From Bacillus sp. 123MFChir2 (GTDB lineage Bacteria; Bacillota; Bacilli; Bacillales; Bacillaceae_G), in contig NZ_KB910961.1 in assembly GCF_000383235.1 (NCBI RefSeq), positions 1 through 43,956 of the forward strand: 43,956 nt of DNA, given 5' to 3'. A program made the position numbers and the translations under genes. A model generated the notes under the pieces. It did not search any database and was not told where the DNA came from. It saw nothing but the letters and a program-made list of their open reading frames with translations. Shown in pieces: positions 16,177 through 24,906 of this stretch; the stretch's first letter is position 1; each line of letters begins with the position of its first letter.

Positions 16177-16917
16177 TTGTTAGGAAGTGGCGTACAAACA
16201 TTCATTATGGGGCCATGCGCAGTTGAAAGTTTAGAGCAAGTTCGCCAAGTTGCAGAGGCGATGAAAAAACAAGGAATAAAGTTAATGCGCGGCGGTGCGT
16301 TCAAACCGAGAACATCTCCATACGACTTCCAAGGATTAGGAGTAGAAGGGCTGCAAATTTTACGCCAAGTTGCAGACGAATTTGATTTAGCAATTATTAG
16401 TGAAATCTTAAATCCTAATGATGTAGAAGTGGCACTTGATTACGTTGATGTAATTCAAGTAGGCGCTCGTAATATGCAAAACTTCGATTTATTAAGAGCC
16501 GTTGGAAAAGTGAATAAACCAGTATTACTGAAACGCGGTTTAGCAGCGACAATTGATGAATTTGTGAATGCAGCAGAATACATTATTGCTCAAGGGAATA
16601 ATCAAATTATTTTATGTGAACGCGGCATTCGCACATATGAAAGAGCAACGCGAAATACACTTGATATTTCCGCAGTGCCAATTTTAAAGAAAGAAACACA
16701 TTTACCGGTTGTTGTAGATGTAACACATTCAACAGGGCGAAAAGATTTGCTTTTACCAACTGCGAAAGCAGCACTCGCAATCGGTGCAGATGCTGTTATG
16801 GCAGAAGTGCATCCAGACCCAGCAGTTGCTTTATCTGATTCAGCACAACAAATGGATATTCCGCAGTTCCATGCCTTCATGGAAGAGTTAAAAGGATTTA
16901 AAAATAAATTATCATAG
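16177..16917 (+). CDS. aroA: DAHP synthase part of bifunctional AroA (frameshifted from the mutase part)
   Basis: Encodes 3-deoxy-7-phosphoheptulonate synthase, the first step of the shikimate pathway (phosphoenolpyruvate + erythrose 4-phosphate). Motifs of the type Ib family: [43 protein letters not shown] and E-V-H-P-D-P. The domain is complete, but its start is missing because the preceding mutase frame is off by one base at the A8 run. The TTG at 16177 has AAAAGGTG only 2-3 bases upstream, so independent initiation would be poor. Re-initiation after the mutase stop at 16168 or slippage on the A run could still yield some product. The boundary given is the open frame, not a proven start. 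Confidence 0.82.
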   Translation: MLGSGVQTFIMGPCAVESLEQVRQVAEAMKKQGIKLMRGGAFKPRTSPYDFQGLGVEGLQILRQVADEFDLAIISEILNPNDVEVALDYVDVIQVGARNMQNFDLLRAVGKVNKPVLLKRGLAATIDEFVNAAEYIIAQGNNQIILCERGIRTYERATRNTLDISAVPILKKETHLPVVVDVTHSTGRKDLLLPTAKAALAIGADAVMAEVHPDPAVALSDSAQQMDIPQFHAFMEELKGFKNKLS

Positions 16918-17000
16918 GAAATTGTAAGCGGCGTAAGACATGGCTATACCCTTGGTTCACCGATTACATTGATTGTGAAAATGATGATTTCAAACATTGG
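16918..17000 (+). pseudogene. Chorismate synthase fragment (deletion scar)
   Basis: Directly after the DAHP synthase stop, one frame reads E-I-V-S-G-V-R-H-G-Y-T-L-G-S-P-I-T-L-I-V. After a one-base slip at GTGAAAATGATG the next frame reads N-D-D-F-K-H-W. This is the well-known N-terminal block of chorismate synthase (S-G-x-R-x-G-x-T-L-G-S-P-I). No start codon, and nothing of the rest of the enzyme remains. The following 17002-17052 (Q-I-K-Q-N-I-A-Q-H-K-K-Y-A-K-E-F, stop) is the tail of another unidentified gene, so a deletion has joined two genes here. Confidence 0.75.
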
Positions 17001-17108
17001 GCAAATTAAGCAAAATATTGCTCAGCATAAAAAATACGCGAAAGAATTTTAATAATGAAGGGGTGATTACAGTGTTAACACAACACTTTACTAATAGTAG
17101 GTCTCAGG

Positions 17109-18218
17109 ATGAGGCACATGTGTAAAAGAGTTGTATTAATAGGGACAGGGTTAATTGGTGGTTCACTTGCCTTAGCAATTAAACGAGAACACAATGTAAT
17201 CATTACTGGCTTTGATATTCAAAGTGAGCAAGTGGAACGTGCGAAACGATTGAACGTAATCGATGAGGTAGGGGGGAACTTACAAACAATATGTGAAGAC
17301 GCGCATTTAATTATTTTTGCATCTCCTGTCGAAGAAACAATGAAGCTATTAAAACAACTTGCTTCATATCAATTACGTGAAGATGTCATCGTGACGGATG
17401 TTGGTAGTACAAAAGGAACGATTATGAATGAAGCGAAAATGTTGCTGCCGGGCGGTGTTACGTTTATTGGTGGGCATCCGATGGCGGGATCTCATAAAAC
17501 GGGAGTAGAAAGTGCAAAAGCACATTTATTTGAAAATGCATATTACATTTTAACACCGATGCGTCACGTTCAAACAGATAAGGTTGAACAATTACAAGAT
17601 TGGTTAAAAGGAACACGTTCGCATTTTCTTGTGTTACATACAGAGGAACATGATTATATAACAGGGGTTGTTAGTCACTTTCCCCATTTAATTGCGGCAG
17701 GGTTAGTGAAGCAAGTAGAGAAACATGCCGGAGATAATCCGTTAATTCATATGCTGGCAGCTGGTGGTTTTAAAGATATTACCCGCATCGCTTCTAGCAG
17801 TCCAAAAATGTGGAGTGATATAGTAAGACAAAACCGTTCTCATTTATTACAACTATTAGAGGAATGGATTACAGACATGAAGCAACTGCAGCATACAGTT
17901 GCAGAAGGAGATGACGAAGTATTACACACTTACTTCGCAAAGGCCAAAGAATATCGTGATTCTATGCCTGTCCGCAAAAGCGGAGCAATTCCCGCTTATC
18001 ATGATTTATACGTAGATGTTTTAGATAAAGTTGGTGCATTAGCGCATATTACAAGCATACTGGCAAGGCACGAGATTAGTATTACAAACTTGCAAATACT
18101 AGAAGCGCGTGAAGGGCTGCTCGGGGTGTTACGTATTAGTTTTCAAACAGAAGAAGATCGTCTGAAAGCAACGCAATCTTTACAGGATGAACAGTATCAA
18201 ACATATGAAAATATATAA
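17109..18218 (+). CDS. tyrA: Prephenate dehydrogenase
   Basis: 369 residues. NAD-dependent oxidation of prephenate to 4-hydroxyphenylpyruvate, the tyrosine branch. The Rossmann motif [10 protein letters not shown] is near the N-terminus. [12 protein letters not shown] carries the catalytic His region, and [12 protein letters not shown] plus [11 protein letters not shown] are the helical dimer domain signatures. An ACT domain (about 295-369, [10 protein letters not shown]) probably binds tyrosine for feedback. ATG 17109 is given, but ATG 17118 (M-C-K-R-V-V-L-I-G) fits the usual family start better; neither has an ideal binding site. It is the intact gene in an operon led by two tyrosine T-boxes, consistent with its role. 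Confidence 0.93.
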   Translation: MRHMCKRVVLIGTGLIGGSLALAIKREHNVIITGFDIQSEQVERAKRLNVIDEVGGNLQTICEDAHLIIFASPVEETMKLLKQLASYQLREDVIVTDVGSTKGTIMNEAKMLLPGGVTFIGGHPMAGSHKTGVESAKAHLFENAYYILTPMRHVQTDKVEQLQDWLKGTRSHFLVLHTEEHDYITGVVSHFPHLIAAGLVKQVEKHAGDNPLIHMLAAGGFKDITRIASSSPKMWSDIVRQNRSHLLQLLEEWITDMKQLQHTVAEGDDEVLHTYFAKAKEYRDSMPVRKSGAIPAYHDLYVDVLDKVGALAHITSILARHEISITNLQILEAREGLLGVLRISFQTEEDRLKATQSLQDEQYQTYENI

Positions 18219-18219
18219 T

Positions 18220-18369
18220 AGTCATGGTGATCATCGGATTGGAATGATGCTTGCAGTAGCTGGTTGTATTGCTGAAGGAGAGACACTGATAGAGGATGCG
18301 GAAGCTGCCTTCGTATCGTAGCCAGGCTTTTTTGAAGAGATTGAAAAATTGAGGTTAGAAACCCGATAG
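18220..18369 (+). pseudogene. C-terminal fragment of EPSP synthase
   Basis: Right after tyrA the frame reads [27 protein letters not shown], then F-V-S-stop-P-G-F-F-E-E-I-E-K-L. The D-H-R-I-x-M block is the hallmark of the last 60 residues of 3-phosphoshikimate 1-carboxyvinyltransferase. An in-frame TAG stands where the family has Tyr. About 85 percent of the gene is missing. This is a second deletion scar in the same operon. Confidence 0.82.
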
Positions 18370-18397
18370 ATTGCTAGAAAATCTATTGGGTTTTTGT
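18359..18397 (+). terminator. Terminator of the aro/tyr operon
   Basis: AACCCGATAGATT / AATCTATTGGGTT stem with one G-T pair and a TTTTTG tail. It immediately follows the EPSP synthase fragment. Confidence 0.85.
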
Positions 18398-18475
18398 TTG
18401 TGGATTTTGTATTTTCTGATTATTGTGTTATATTTTAATGTGCAGTTATGAACACGCAGAAGGGAGAACGGGAGC

Positions 18476-19648
18476 ATGGAAATAATTCAATTAATAGAAG
18501 AACAATACCGAGAGGCAATTCGACTATCTGAATATGCTTTTCAATATAAAGTAGCAGAAGATCAAATTGAAAAACGTCTTCAGCTTATGAAAAAGTATCA
18601 TCAAATATATGGGATATTAGAAGAAAAAGAGCTTGCCGCAAAATTACACTTTATCCCGTTTGAAATATTTTTAGGTGAAGAAAAGTATAAAATGGGCGGG
18701 ATTGCAGGAGTAGCTACATATCCAGAATTTAGACGAAACGGTTATGTGAAAAAATTATTAAAACATGTTTTAGAGACGATGAGACAAGATGGTTATAGCG
18801 TTTCCATGTTACACCCATTTTCTGTTTCTTTTTACAGGAAGTATGGATGGGAGCTGTTTGCGAATCGCCTTGTATGTTCATTAACAAAAGCAGATTTAAT
18901 TATGAAAGAACATGTGTCAGGAAGCATTAAACGATGTAAGAAGGACTCTCATTTGAAAGAGATTGAAATCGTATATGAGCAATTTGCGAAGAAATATTCA
19001 GGTATGTTAGTGCGAGATCGAGATATTTGGTTAAATTTTGTCTATGGTGATCTTAATGCAGCCGTTTATTATAATCAGGCGAATGAGCCGATGGGCTACA
19101 TTTTGTATAAAATAGAGAGCTCTAAGATGAAAGTAGAAGAATTCGTACCATTAAACAGCGAAGCTAGAACCGGTTTATGGAATTTCATTTGTCAGCATGA
19201 TTCAATGATTCAAGAACTTGAAATAATTGCTCATGAAAAAGAACCATTGCTATTTTCACTTCAAGAACCACGCATTAAAGCGGAAGTAAAACCATACTTT
19301 ATGGTTAGAATCGTTGATGTTGAACGTTTTATTAAGCAATATCCATTTGCCTGGGAACATAATGAAGAAGATGTTATTTTACATATTTCTGATTCATTTG
19401 CACATTGGAATAATCAAACAGTAGTTTTACGAGAGAAAGAAGTAGTTATGTTAAGCGTGGAAGAAGCTGTAGCATTGAAAGAGAATGGAGTTCATGTAAA
19501 CATTAACGCACTTTCCGCAGCGCTTTTCGGTTACAAAAGGCCATTGGAATTATCACAAATTGGGGCCATTTCCGGGATGGAAAAAGACATAAAACAATTT
19601 GAAAATTTGATTCCTTCCGAGCAGCCGTTTTTTTATGATTTCTTTTAA
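18476..19648 (+). CDS. Eis-like GNAT acetyltransferase
   Basis: 390 residues. The N-terminal GNAT domain has the acetyl-CoA loop at Y-P-E-F-R-R-N-G-Y-V-K-K-L (about 81-93), followed by S-M-L-H-P-F-S-V-S-F-Y-R-K-Y-G-W-E, the characteristic block of the Eis (enhanced intracellular survival) family. A second GNAT-like half and a C-terminal SCP2-like domain complete the usual 390-410-residue architecture. Mycobacterial Eis acetylates aminoglycosides at several positions and proteins. The Bacillus homologues have the same fold, but their physiological substrate is unknown. ATG 18476 follows GAAGGGAG. A strong terminator follows. Confidence 0.88.
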   Translation: MEIIQLIEEQYREAIRLSEYAFQYKVAEDQIEKRLQLMKKYHQIYGILEEKELAAKLHFIPFEIFLGEEKYKMGGIAGVATYPEFRRNGYVKKLLKHVLETMRQDGYSVSMLHPFSVSFYRKYGWELFANRLVCSLTKADLIMKEHVSGSIKRCKKDSHLKEIEIVYEQFAKKYSGMLVRDRDIWLNFVYGDLNAAVYYNQANEPMGYILYKIESSKMKVEEFVPLNSEARTGLWNFICQHDSMIQELEIIAHEKEPLLFSLQEPRIKAEVKPYFMVRIVDVERFIKQYPFAWEHNEEDVILHISDSFAHWNNQTVVLREKEVVMLSVEEAVALKENGVHVNINALSAALFGYKRPLELSQIGAISGMEKDIKQFENLIPSEQPFFYDFF

Positions 19649-19666
19649 TCATTTCGAATGGATATA

Positions 19667-19708
19667 GAACATAAAAAGCGCTATTTATAAGTAGCGCTTT
19701 TTATGTTC
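19667..19708. terminator. Strong bidirectional terminator
   Basis: GAACATAAAAAGCGCTA / TAGCGCTTTTTATGTTC perfect 17-base arms around TTTATAAG. It serves the Eis-like gene and the convergent minus-strand small gene. Confidence 0.85.
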
Positions 19709-19728
19709 GGTAATAATAAAACGATTTA

Positions 19729-19932
19729 TTAATATTTTCTATATATTGTAGGAAAGTGATGGTAATAATAGCTGACGTGTGGATGTGTTACCGATAAGTG
19801 AATGGGTGGATATGGCCAAATGAATGGCGTTACAATTCCTACAACGGGACTTGCCGTATGAATGGCGGCAACGTGGATGGCAGGAGTTACTACAGGAGTA
19901 GCGGTAACAACCCTTGTTGGAAATAGGTTCAT
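19729..19932 (-). CDS. Small His/Pro/Val/Tyr-rich protein
   Basis: 67 residues. The composition is unusual: Val, Thr, Pro, Ile and His dominate the first two thirds, with a repeated (V/A)-x-P-V-V and I-H-x-A pattern. The tail is aromatic and basic (V-S-Y-Y-Y-H-H-F-P-T-I-Y-R-K-Y). The minus-strand ATG at 19932 has TGGAGT about 9 bases before it, supporting translation. No signal peptide or transmembrane helix is clear. I do not recognise the family. Small His/Pro/Tyr-rich proteins in Bacillus are often spore coat components, but that is only analogy. No sporulation promoter was identified. Confidence 0.6.
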   Translation of the reverse strand: MNLFPTRVVTATPVVTPAIHVAAIHTASPVVGIVTPFIWPYPPIHLSVTHPHVSYYYHHFPTIYRKY

Positions 19933-20093
19933 AACAAATTCAACTCCATTAGGTCATGTATGCAATAGTATATTCTTTTGTTTGAAATGTGCATGTGGAA
20001 TGTTTAAAAAACCTAGATATTTTTATTTATTTTAAATAATCTCTATTTTACAATAATTTTAAATGGAATTATGTTTCTTATCTGGAGGTGGCA

Positions 20094-21301
20094 ATGAAAA
20101 ATTATAGGTTTTATTCGTTCTGGATCGCTCAAACAATCATCTCGTTAGCTGATGTCGTATATATCATGGTTATTACGACCTTTATTTATCAGAAAACGGA
20201 ATCTGTATTATTCGCTTCTTTATTTCCTTTTTTAAAAGCTTTTACAAGTTTAATAGCCGGATTATCAGCACCGCTAATTATACAAAATATCTCCATGTCA
20301 AAAGCACTTGTAAACTTGCAAATTACTAAGGCTATTTTTATTACTTTATTACTTTTAGGATTCACATTCTTAACTTCCCATATTTATATTTTATTCTTTT
20401 ACATATTGATAATTTCTTGCGTAGAAGGATGGGGTAGCCCTTTATTGAATTCTATCGTCCCTCAAATTGTTTCAAAAGAAGAACTTGTAAAAGCCAATAG
20501 CTTGTTATCTATTTCTAATCAAGCGGTACAAATTGGTGGCTATACGCTAACAGGATTTCTTGTCGTAAAAATAGGATATACTCCTACTTTACTAATAACG
20601 GCTGTCCTGCTATGGATTTCTATTATTTGTTTATACATAGCTGTTCGCTCTCTGTACAATCAGATAAGAGAAAATCAAGGGGCATCTAAATGGACACTTA
20701 TGAAGGAAGGGTGGCTTCACCTTTGGAGTAATTCAACTCTGCGATTGGTTACATTAATGGATGTAATTGAAGGGATTGCAGGTCAAATATGGGTTGGTGC
20801 TATTACATTGGTTTATGTAAAAGAAATACTCCACAAAGGAGAGCAATGGTGGGGGTACATTAACGCTAGTTATTATATCGGTACAATTGTAGGAGGAGTT
20901 ATAACGATATATCTAGCGAAAAAAATTCAAAAAAATCTTGTAATTAGTATGCAGCAGGGTCTTTTTTATTTAGCGTCCTTACCTTGTTATATGGGCTTAA
21001 TAGTATTCCCGTCTTATCACTTATACTTTGTATTGCCATGGGACCGGCATATCAAATACGGGATGTAGCACAGCAAACTGCATTTCAAACAAACATAGAT
21101 GTGTCATTACTTCCGAAAGTATATGCATCTCGTAATGTTTTATTGTCAACGATTTCGAGTGCTTCTATTTTTATAGTTGGAATTATAGCTGAATATTTTG
21201 GTATTAGAATGGTGTATATATTTTGTGCAGTACTTATCTGTATCTCGGCAGGATTGTCTTTTGTTTTATTACATGCAAAAAATAAGCATTTACAATGTTA
21301 A
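20094..21301 (+). pseudogene. MFS efflux transporter, frameshifted
   Basis: About 400 residues in two frames. The first (from ATG 20094, after GGAGG) gives ten membrane segments with the MFS opening F-W-I-A-Q-T-I-I-S-L-A-D and reads wrongly after A-S-L-P to a stop at 21068. The second frame, from about 20984, continues properly as L-Y-G-L-N-S-I-P-V-L-S-L-I-L, then G-P-A-Y-Q-I-R-D-V-A-Q-Q-T-A-F and the last membrane segments to 21301. One missing T at CCTTG (20982-20986) would explain it. It resembles macrolide-type or other drug-export MFS proteins. It may be a true pseudogene or a sequencing error. GTG 20088 is an alternative start. Confidence 0.8.
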
Positions 21302-21664
21302 AAATCCTAATTTACACACTCACTTCGAGTATTTGATTTTTTGTTTTTGTAGAAAAGATACGAAAAAAAGACCTAATAATATTAGGTCAGAAGAATAAGG
21401 TAACCATATATTAACATTTTTGTCGGTAGAGGTCTATATGTATCATATTGAGAAAAATAAAAACGACTTGTGCCGAAAATAGGAGAATGAACAAACGAAT
21501 GTGACTGCGTGAAGGGCTACAAGATTTATTATTGAAAAAATTTACATAGAAAATTTATACTTCATTCATATTTATTTAAATTTTCCATAATAAGAATAGA
21601 TACGTAGTTCTTGTCGTAAATAATCCGCTAATAATTCAGTAAACTTAAGCGATTAACATATCTA

Positions 21665-21694
21665 TTGTCTTTCCTATATTTACTACGGTATAAT
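21665..21694 (+). promoter_or_regulatory. SigA promoter of the ABC-F gene
   Basis: TTGTCT (21665-21670), an 18-base spacer, TATAAT (21689-21694). It gives a leader of about 90 bases. The rest of 21302-21660 contains no gene I can support, only a short GACCTAAT...ATTAGGTC palindrome at 21369-21388. Confidence 0.7.
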
Positions 21695-21702
21695 GTGGAT
21701 AC

Positions 21703-21741
21703 AGTTTAAAATACGCGAATCGTAATCTGTCTTTTTTTATT
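21703..21741 (+). promoter_or_regulatory. Possible attenuator in the ABC-F leader
   Basis: ACAG-TTT ... AAT-CTGT arms enclosing TACG-CGAAT-CGTA, followed directly by CTTTTTTT, within the predicted transcribed leader. This is terminator-like and could attenuate the gene, as is known for some antibiotic-resistance ABC-F genes. The stem has a mismatch, and no leader peptide was found. Confidence 0.35.
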
Positions 21742-21790
21742 TAACGCGTGAGAAAACGCTGAAAACAGCGGTATTACTAGGAGGAACTAA

Positions 21791-23419
21791 ATGATTACAG
21801 TAAGTAACGTAAGTTTACGTTTTGCAGATCGTAAACTTTTTGAAGATGTTAACATAAAATTTACACCAGGTAACTGTTACGGTTTAATCGGAGCAAATGG
21901 TGCTGGTAAATCTACATTCTTGAAAATTTTATCTGGTGAAATTGATCCATCAACAGGAGATATTCATATTACACCAGGTGAGCGTTTAGCTGTTTTAAAA
22001 CAGAACCACTTTGAATATGAAGAGTTCCCAGTTTTAGAAACAGTTATTATGGGACACACACGTCTTTATGCAGTAATGCAAGAAAAGAATGCAATTTACA
22101 TGAAAGAAGATTTCAGCGATGAAGATGGCATGCGCGCAGCTGAGTTAGAAGGCGAATTTGCTGAGTTAAACGGTTGGGAAGCAGAATCAGAAGCTGCAAT
22201 TCTTTTAAAAGGATTAGGAATCGGTGAAGACCTTCATGCGAAAAAAATGTCTGAGTTAACAGGTGCAGAGAAAGTAAAAGTGTTACTTGCACAAGCTTTA
22301 TTTGGTCAACCGGATATTTTATTATTGGATGAGCCTACCAACCATTTAGACTTAAAAGCAATTCAATGGTTAGAAAACTTCTTAATGAACTTTGAAAATA
22401 CAGTTATCGTTGTATCCCATGACCGTCACTTCTTAAATAAAGTATGTACGCATATGGCGGATCTTGACTTTGGTAAAATCCAGCTTTATGTTGGTAACTA
22501 TGATTTCTGGTATGAATCTAGTCAATTAGCATTAAAATTAACACAAGATGCGAATAAGAAGAAAGAAGAGAAAGTAAAAGAGTTACAAAACTTTATTGCT
22601 CGTTTCAGCTCGAACGCTTCAAAAGCGAAACAAGCTACTTCTCGTAAAAAATTATTAGACAAAATTACATTAGATGATATTAGACCATCTTCTCGTCGTT
22701 ATCCGTTCGTTGGTTTCACACCAGAGCGTGAAGTCGGGAATGATTTGTTATCAGTGGAAGGTCTTTCTAAAACAATCGATGGTGAGAAAGTATTAGATAA
22801 CGTGTACTTCACTGTGAATAAGGGTGATAAAATTGCATTCGTTGGACGTAATGAAATTGCAATTACAACGTTATTTAAAATTTTAGCAGGCGAAATGGAG
22901 CCAGATAGTGGTTCATTTAAATGGGGTGTTACAACATCTCAAGCATACTTCCCACGTGATAACTCTGAGTTCTTTAAAAATAGCGAATATAACTTAGTGG
23001 AGTGGTTACGTCAATTTTCACCACAAGATGAGTCTGAAAGCTTCTTACGCGGATTCTTAGGTCGTATGCTATTCTCTGGTGAAGAAGTAAAGAAAAACGT
23101 TTCTGTTCTTTCTGGAGGAGAAAAAGTACGTTGTATGCTTTCTAAAATGATGTTAAGCGGTGCAAACGTAATAACATTTGATGATCCAACAAACCATTTA
23201 GACCTTGAGTCTATTACAGCATTAAACAACGGTTTAATGGCATTTAAAGGTACAATTTTATTTACATCTCATGACCATCAGTTCGTTGAAACAATCGCAA
23301 ATCGTATTATTGAAGTAACACCGAACGGTTTAGTTGATAAACAAACGACATATGACGAGTATTTAGAGAATGATGAACTTCAGAAACAAGTAGAAGCGAT
23401 GTATAAAGAAGCAAAATAA
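21791..23419 (+). CDS. ABC-F ATPase, YkpA/YbiT-like
   Basis: 542 residues with two nucleotide-binding domains and no membrane segments, as in ABC-F translation factors acting on the ribosome. NBD1 has a full Walker A (G-A-N-G-A-G-K-S-T) and Walker B (L-L-L-D-E-P-T-N-H-L-D) but a degenerate signature (L-T-G-A-E). The linker at about 235-290 is rich in charged residues. NBD2 has a normal signature (L-S-G-G-E-K), but its Walker A reads G-R-N-E-I-A-I-T-T, without the lysine, and its Walker B reads F-D-D-P-T-N-H-L-D. So one composite ATP site is canonical and the other degenerate. Size and sequence fit the YkpA/YbiT group rather than the Vga/Lsa resistance group. ATG 21791 follows AGGAGG. A terminator lies at 23425. 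Confidence 0.92.
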   Translation: MITVSNVSLRFADRKLFEDVNIKFTPGNCYGLIGANGAGKSTFLKILSGEIDPSTGDIHITPGERLAVLKQNHFEYEEFPVLETVIMGHTRLYAVMQEKNAIYMKEDFSDEDGMRAAELEGEFAELNGWEAESEAAILLKGLGIGEDLHAKKMSELTGAEKVKVLLAQALFGQPDILLLDEPTNHLDLKAIQWLENFLMNFENTVIVVSHDRHFLNKVCTHMADLDFGKIQLYVGNYDFWYESSQLALKLTQDANKKKEEKVKELQNFIARFSSNASKAKQATSRKKLLDKITLDDIRPSSRRYPFVGFTPEREVGNDLLSVEGLSKTIDGEKVLDNVYFTVNKGDKIAFVGRNEIAITTLFKILAGEMEPDSGSFKWGVTTSQAYFPRDNSEFFKNSEYNLVEWLRQFSPQDESESFLRGFLGRMLFSGEEVKKNVSVLSGGEKVRCMLSKMMLSGANVITFDDPTNHLDLESITALNNGLMAFKGTILFTSHDHQFVETIANRIIEVTPNGLVDKQTTYDEYLENDELQKQVEAMYKEAK

Positions 23420-23424
23420 ACAGT

Positions 23425-23454
23425 AACATCCCCTAATGTAGGGGATGTTTTTTT
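23425..23454 (+). terminator. Terminator after ABC-F gene
   Basis: AACATCCCCTA / TAGGGGATGTT stem and a TTTTTTT tail. Confidence 0.88.
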
Positions 23455-23535
23455 GTTTTATTTTTTAAAATTTCTCCTTTTAATATGTCACAAGTAAATA
23501 GATCAAATCGTTTTAAGCGTAAAGGGGGAAATTAA

Positions 23536-23709
23536 ATGAAACATATTGTTATTCTAGGTGGAGGAATTACTGGTATTGAGACTTCTGAAGAAATATGTGT
23601 TTGGTTTAAAGAAGAAGTTCAAAAAGTAGGACTTGATTTTATTTTATCGGGTAAAATTGGCGCTCATATTCGTGAAAAAACATGGGATCAAGCTAGTGTA
23701 CTTGTCTAA
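23536..23709 (+). pseudogene. Remnant of an FAD/NAD(P)-binding oxidoreductase
   Basis: ATG 23536, after AAAGGGGGAA, opens the dinucleotide-binding strand I-V-I-L-G-G-G-I-T-G-I-E. The frame then jumps after about 20 residues to an unrelated-looking stretch (V-W-F-K-E-E-V-Q-K-V-G-L-D-F) and ends at 57 residues. Flavin or NAD oxidoreductases need 300 or more residues, so a large internal part is deleted. It stands right before a truncated sigma factor gene. Confidence 0.55.
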
Positions 23710-23745
23710 TTGCACTAAATGGAATAGAAAGTGAGGTTTTTTTCT

Positions 23746-23877
23746 ATGGAAAACGCTGAACTCAGTCAATTATATATCGAATATAAACCTCTTCTTTTCT
23801 CACTCGCTTATAAAATGACGGGTAGTAATAAAAGGAAAATTTCTAATATATGGAAATTTTCCTTTTATTTATGTTAA
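23746..23877 (+). pseudogene. Truncated ECF sigma factor (SigJ/ECF41-like) N-terminus
   Basis: ATG 23746 opens L-S-Q-L-Y-I-E-Y-K-P-L-L-F-S-L-A-Y-K-M-T-G-S, the first helix of region 2 of SigJ/ECF41-type sigma factors. It then runs into the terminator hairpin and stops after 43 residues. Regions 2.2 to 4 and the SnoaL-like C-terminal domain are absent. ECF41 sigma genes normally sit beside an oxidoreductase, epimerase or decarboxylase gene, which fits the oxidoreductase remnant upstream. Confidence 0.65.
23830..23866. terminator. Hairpin terminator, convergent side
   Basis: AAAAGGAAAATTTC / GGAAATTTTCCTTTT arms around TAATATAT, with a TATTTATG tail on the plus strand. On the minus strand it lies just after the deacetylase stop and is followed by TTATTACTACC. 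Probably the deacetylase terminator. Confidence 0.65.
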
Positions 23878-24701
23878 ATTCGTTTATCATGCCAAAAGTT
23901 TAAATCGAAATGTTCATTTTCATTATAACTTTCAAACTCATAGCCTTTTTCTTTTAATCCTTTAATAATAGCAGATACGGCAGAAACAGATTGTGGGTGG
24001 ATATCGTGCAGCAAGATTACTTCTCTATTTGTTTTTGCGCCTGAAATTACATTTTCTACAATTTTAGCAGAAGCAGCATCCACTGGCATTTTATTATATT
24101 TCCAATCTAAAGAATCAATAGTCCAGTCCCATACACGCAAACCATTTTCAGCGACTTGATTTCGTAATGCTTCATTTAGGCCTGGCATAGAACCATATGG
24201 TGGACGTGTTAATTTTGGTTCTCGTCCAATAATATTAGCAATTAACTTTTGATCTTCTTTCATTTCGTTCACATAACCGCCTTGCTTGTATAGCTTCGTG
24301 TAATCATGTGACATACTATGCATGCCGACGTAATGACCGTCTGCTAATTCGCGTTTTACTAAATCTGGATATCCTTTCACGTTAGAGCCGATAAGGAAAA
24401 AAGTGGCTTTCGCATCGTTTTGTTTTAATGTATCCAATAGTTGAGCAGTGTATTTTCCTGGTCCATCGTCAAAAGTAAGATAAGCTACTTTTCTAACTTG
24501 ACCATTGTATTGTTGTGGTGTTTCTTTTGGAGCTAGTGCAGTTTGTATTTCACTTACTAGCTGAACAGGTTGTGAAGAATCTTCTGTACTAGCTTTTACA
24601 ATGTGATTTGATCCGATAGATACTCCGTATATACATGAAATTCCTACACACATAATAAGAGTTCTTTTAAATAAAGTTCTGAGAGATGATTTGTTACGCA
24701 T
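23874..24701 (-). CDS. NodB-family polysaccharide deacetylase (peptidoglycan GlcNAc deacetylase type)
   Basis: 275 residues from ATG 24701-24699, preceded by GAAGGA; an in-frame ATG 14 codons upstream (24743) lacks a good site. An N-terminal signal anchor (about 10-33, hydrophobic I-M-C-V-G-I-S-C-I-Y-G-V) is followed by a linker and the NodB domain. Metal and catalytic motifs are all present: T-F-D-D-G-P, H-S-M-S-H (metal His pair), R-P-P-Y-G, D-W-T-I-D-S-L-D-W and L-L-H-D-I-H. It should remove acetyl groups from N-acetylglucosamine in peptidoglycan outside the membrane, which in B. cereus gives lysozyme resistance. It resembles the several B. cereus group deacetylases; the exact paralogue is not determined. 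Confidence 0.9.
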   Translation of the reverse strand: MRNKSSLRTLFKRTLIMCVGISCIYGVSIGSNHIVKASTEDSSQPVQLVSEIQTALAPKETPQQYNGQVRKVAYLTFDDGPGKYTAQLLDTLKQNDAKATFFLIGSNVKGYPDLVKRELADGHYVGMHSMSHDYTKLYKQGGYVNEMKEDQKLIANIIGREPKLTRPPYGSMPGLNEALRNQVAENGLRVWDWTIDSLDWKYNKMPVDAASAKIVENVISGAKTNREVILLHDIHPQSVSAVSAIIKGLKEKGYEFESYNENEHFDLNFWHDKRI

Positions 24702-24906
24702 AAATGTCCTTCTTTCTGTTTCAATAATTCCATTCCTTTTCATTCTATTATATTAGTAAATTTATGTATAGTACTGTAAAAAAATATATTTACAAGTAAG
24801 AAAGTGATTTATGAAATAGATGCAAGATTTTTTGAGTTTTGTTGATTAATTGTGTAGTGAAATCATACATTTTAAAAAATATATGATTTTGGGGTGAAGT
24901 GGAATT

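Noticed and set aside
17071-17124. 17-codon frame (GTG 17071) just before tyrA as a leader peptide
   Set aside because: It has no run of Tyr, Phe or Trp codons, and the operon is already controlled by T-boxes; more likely another deletion scar.
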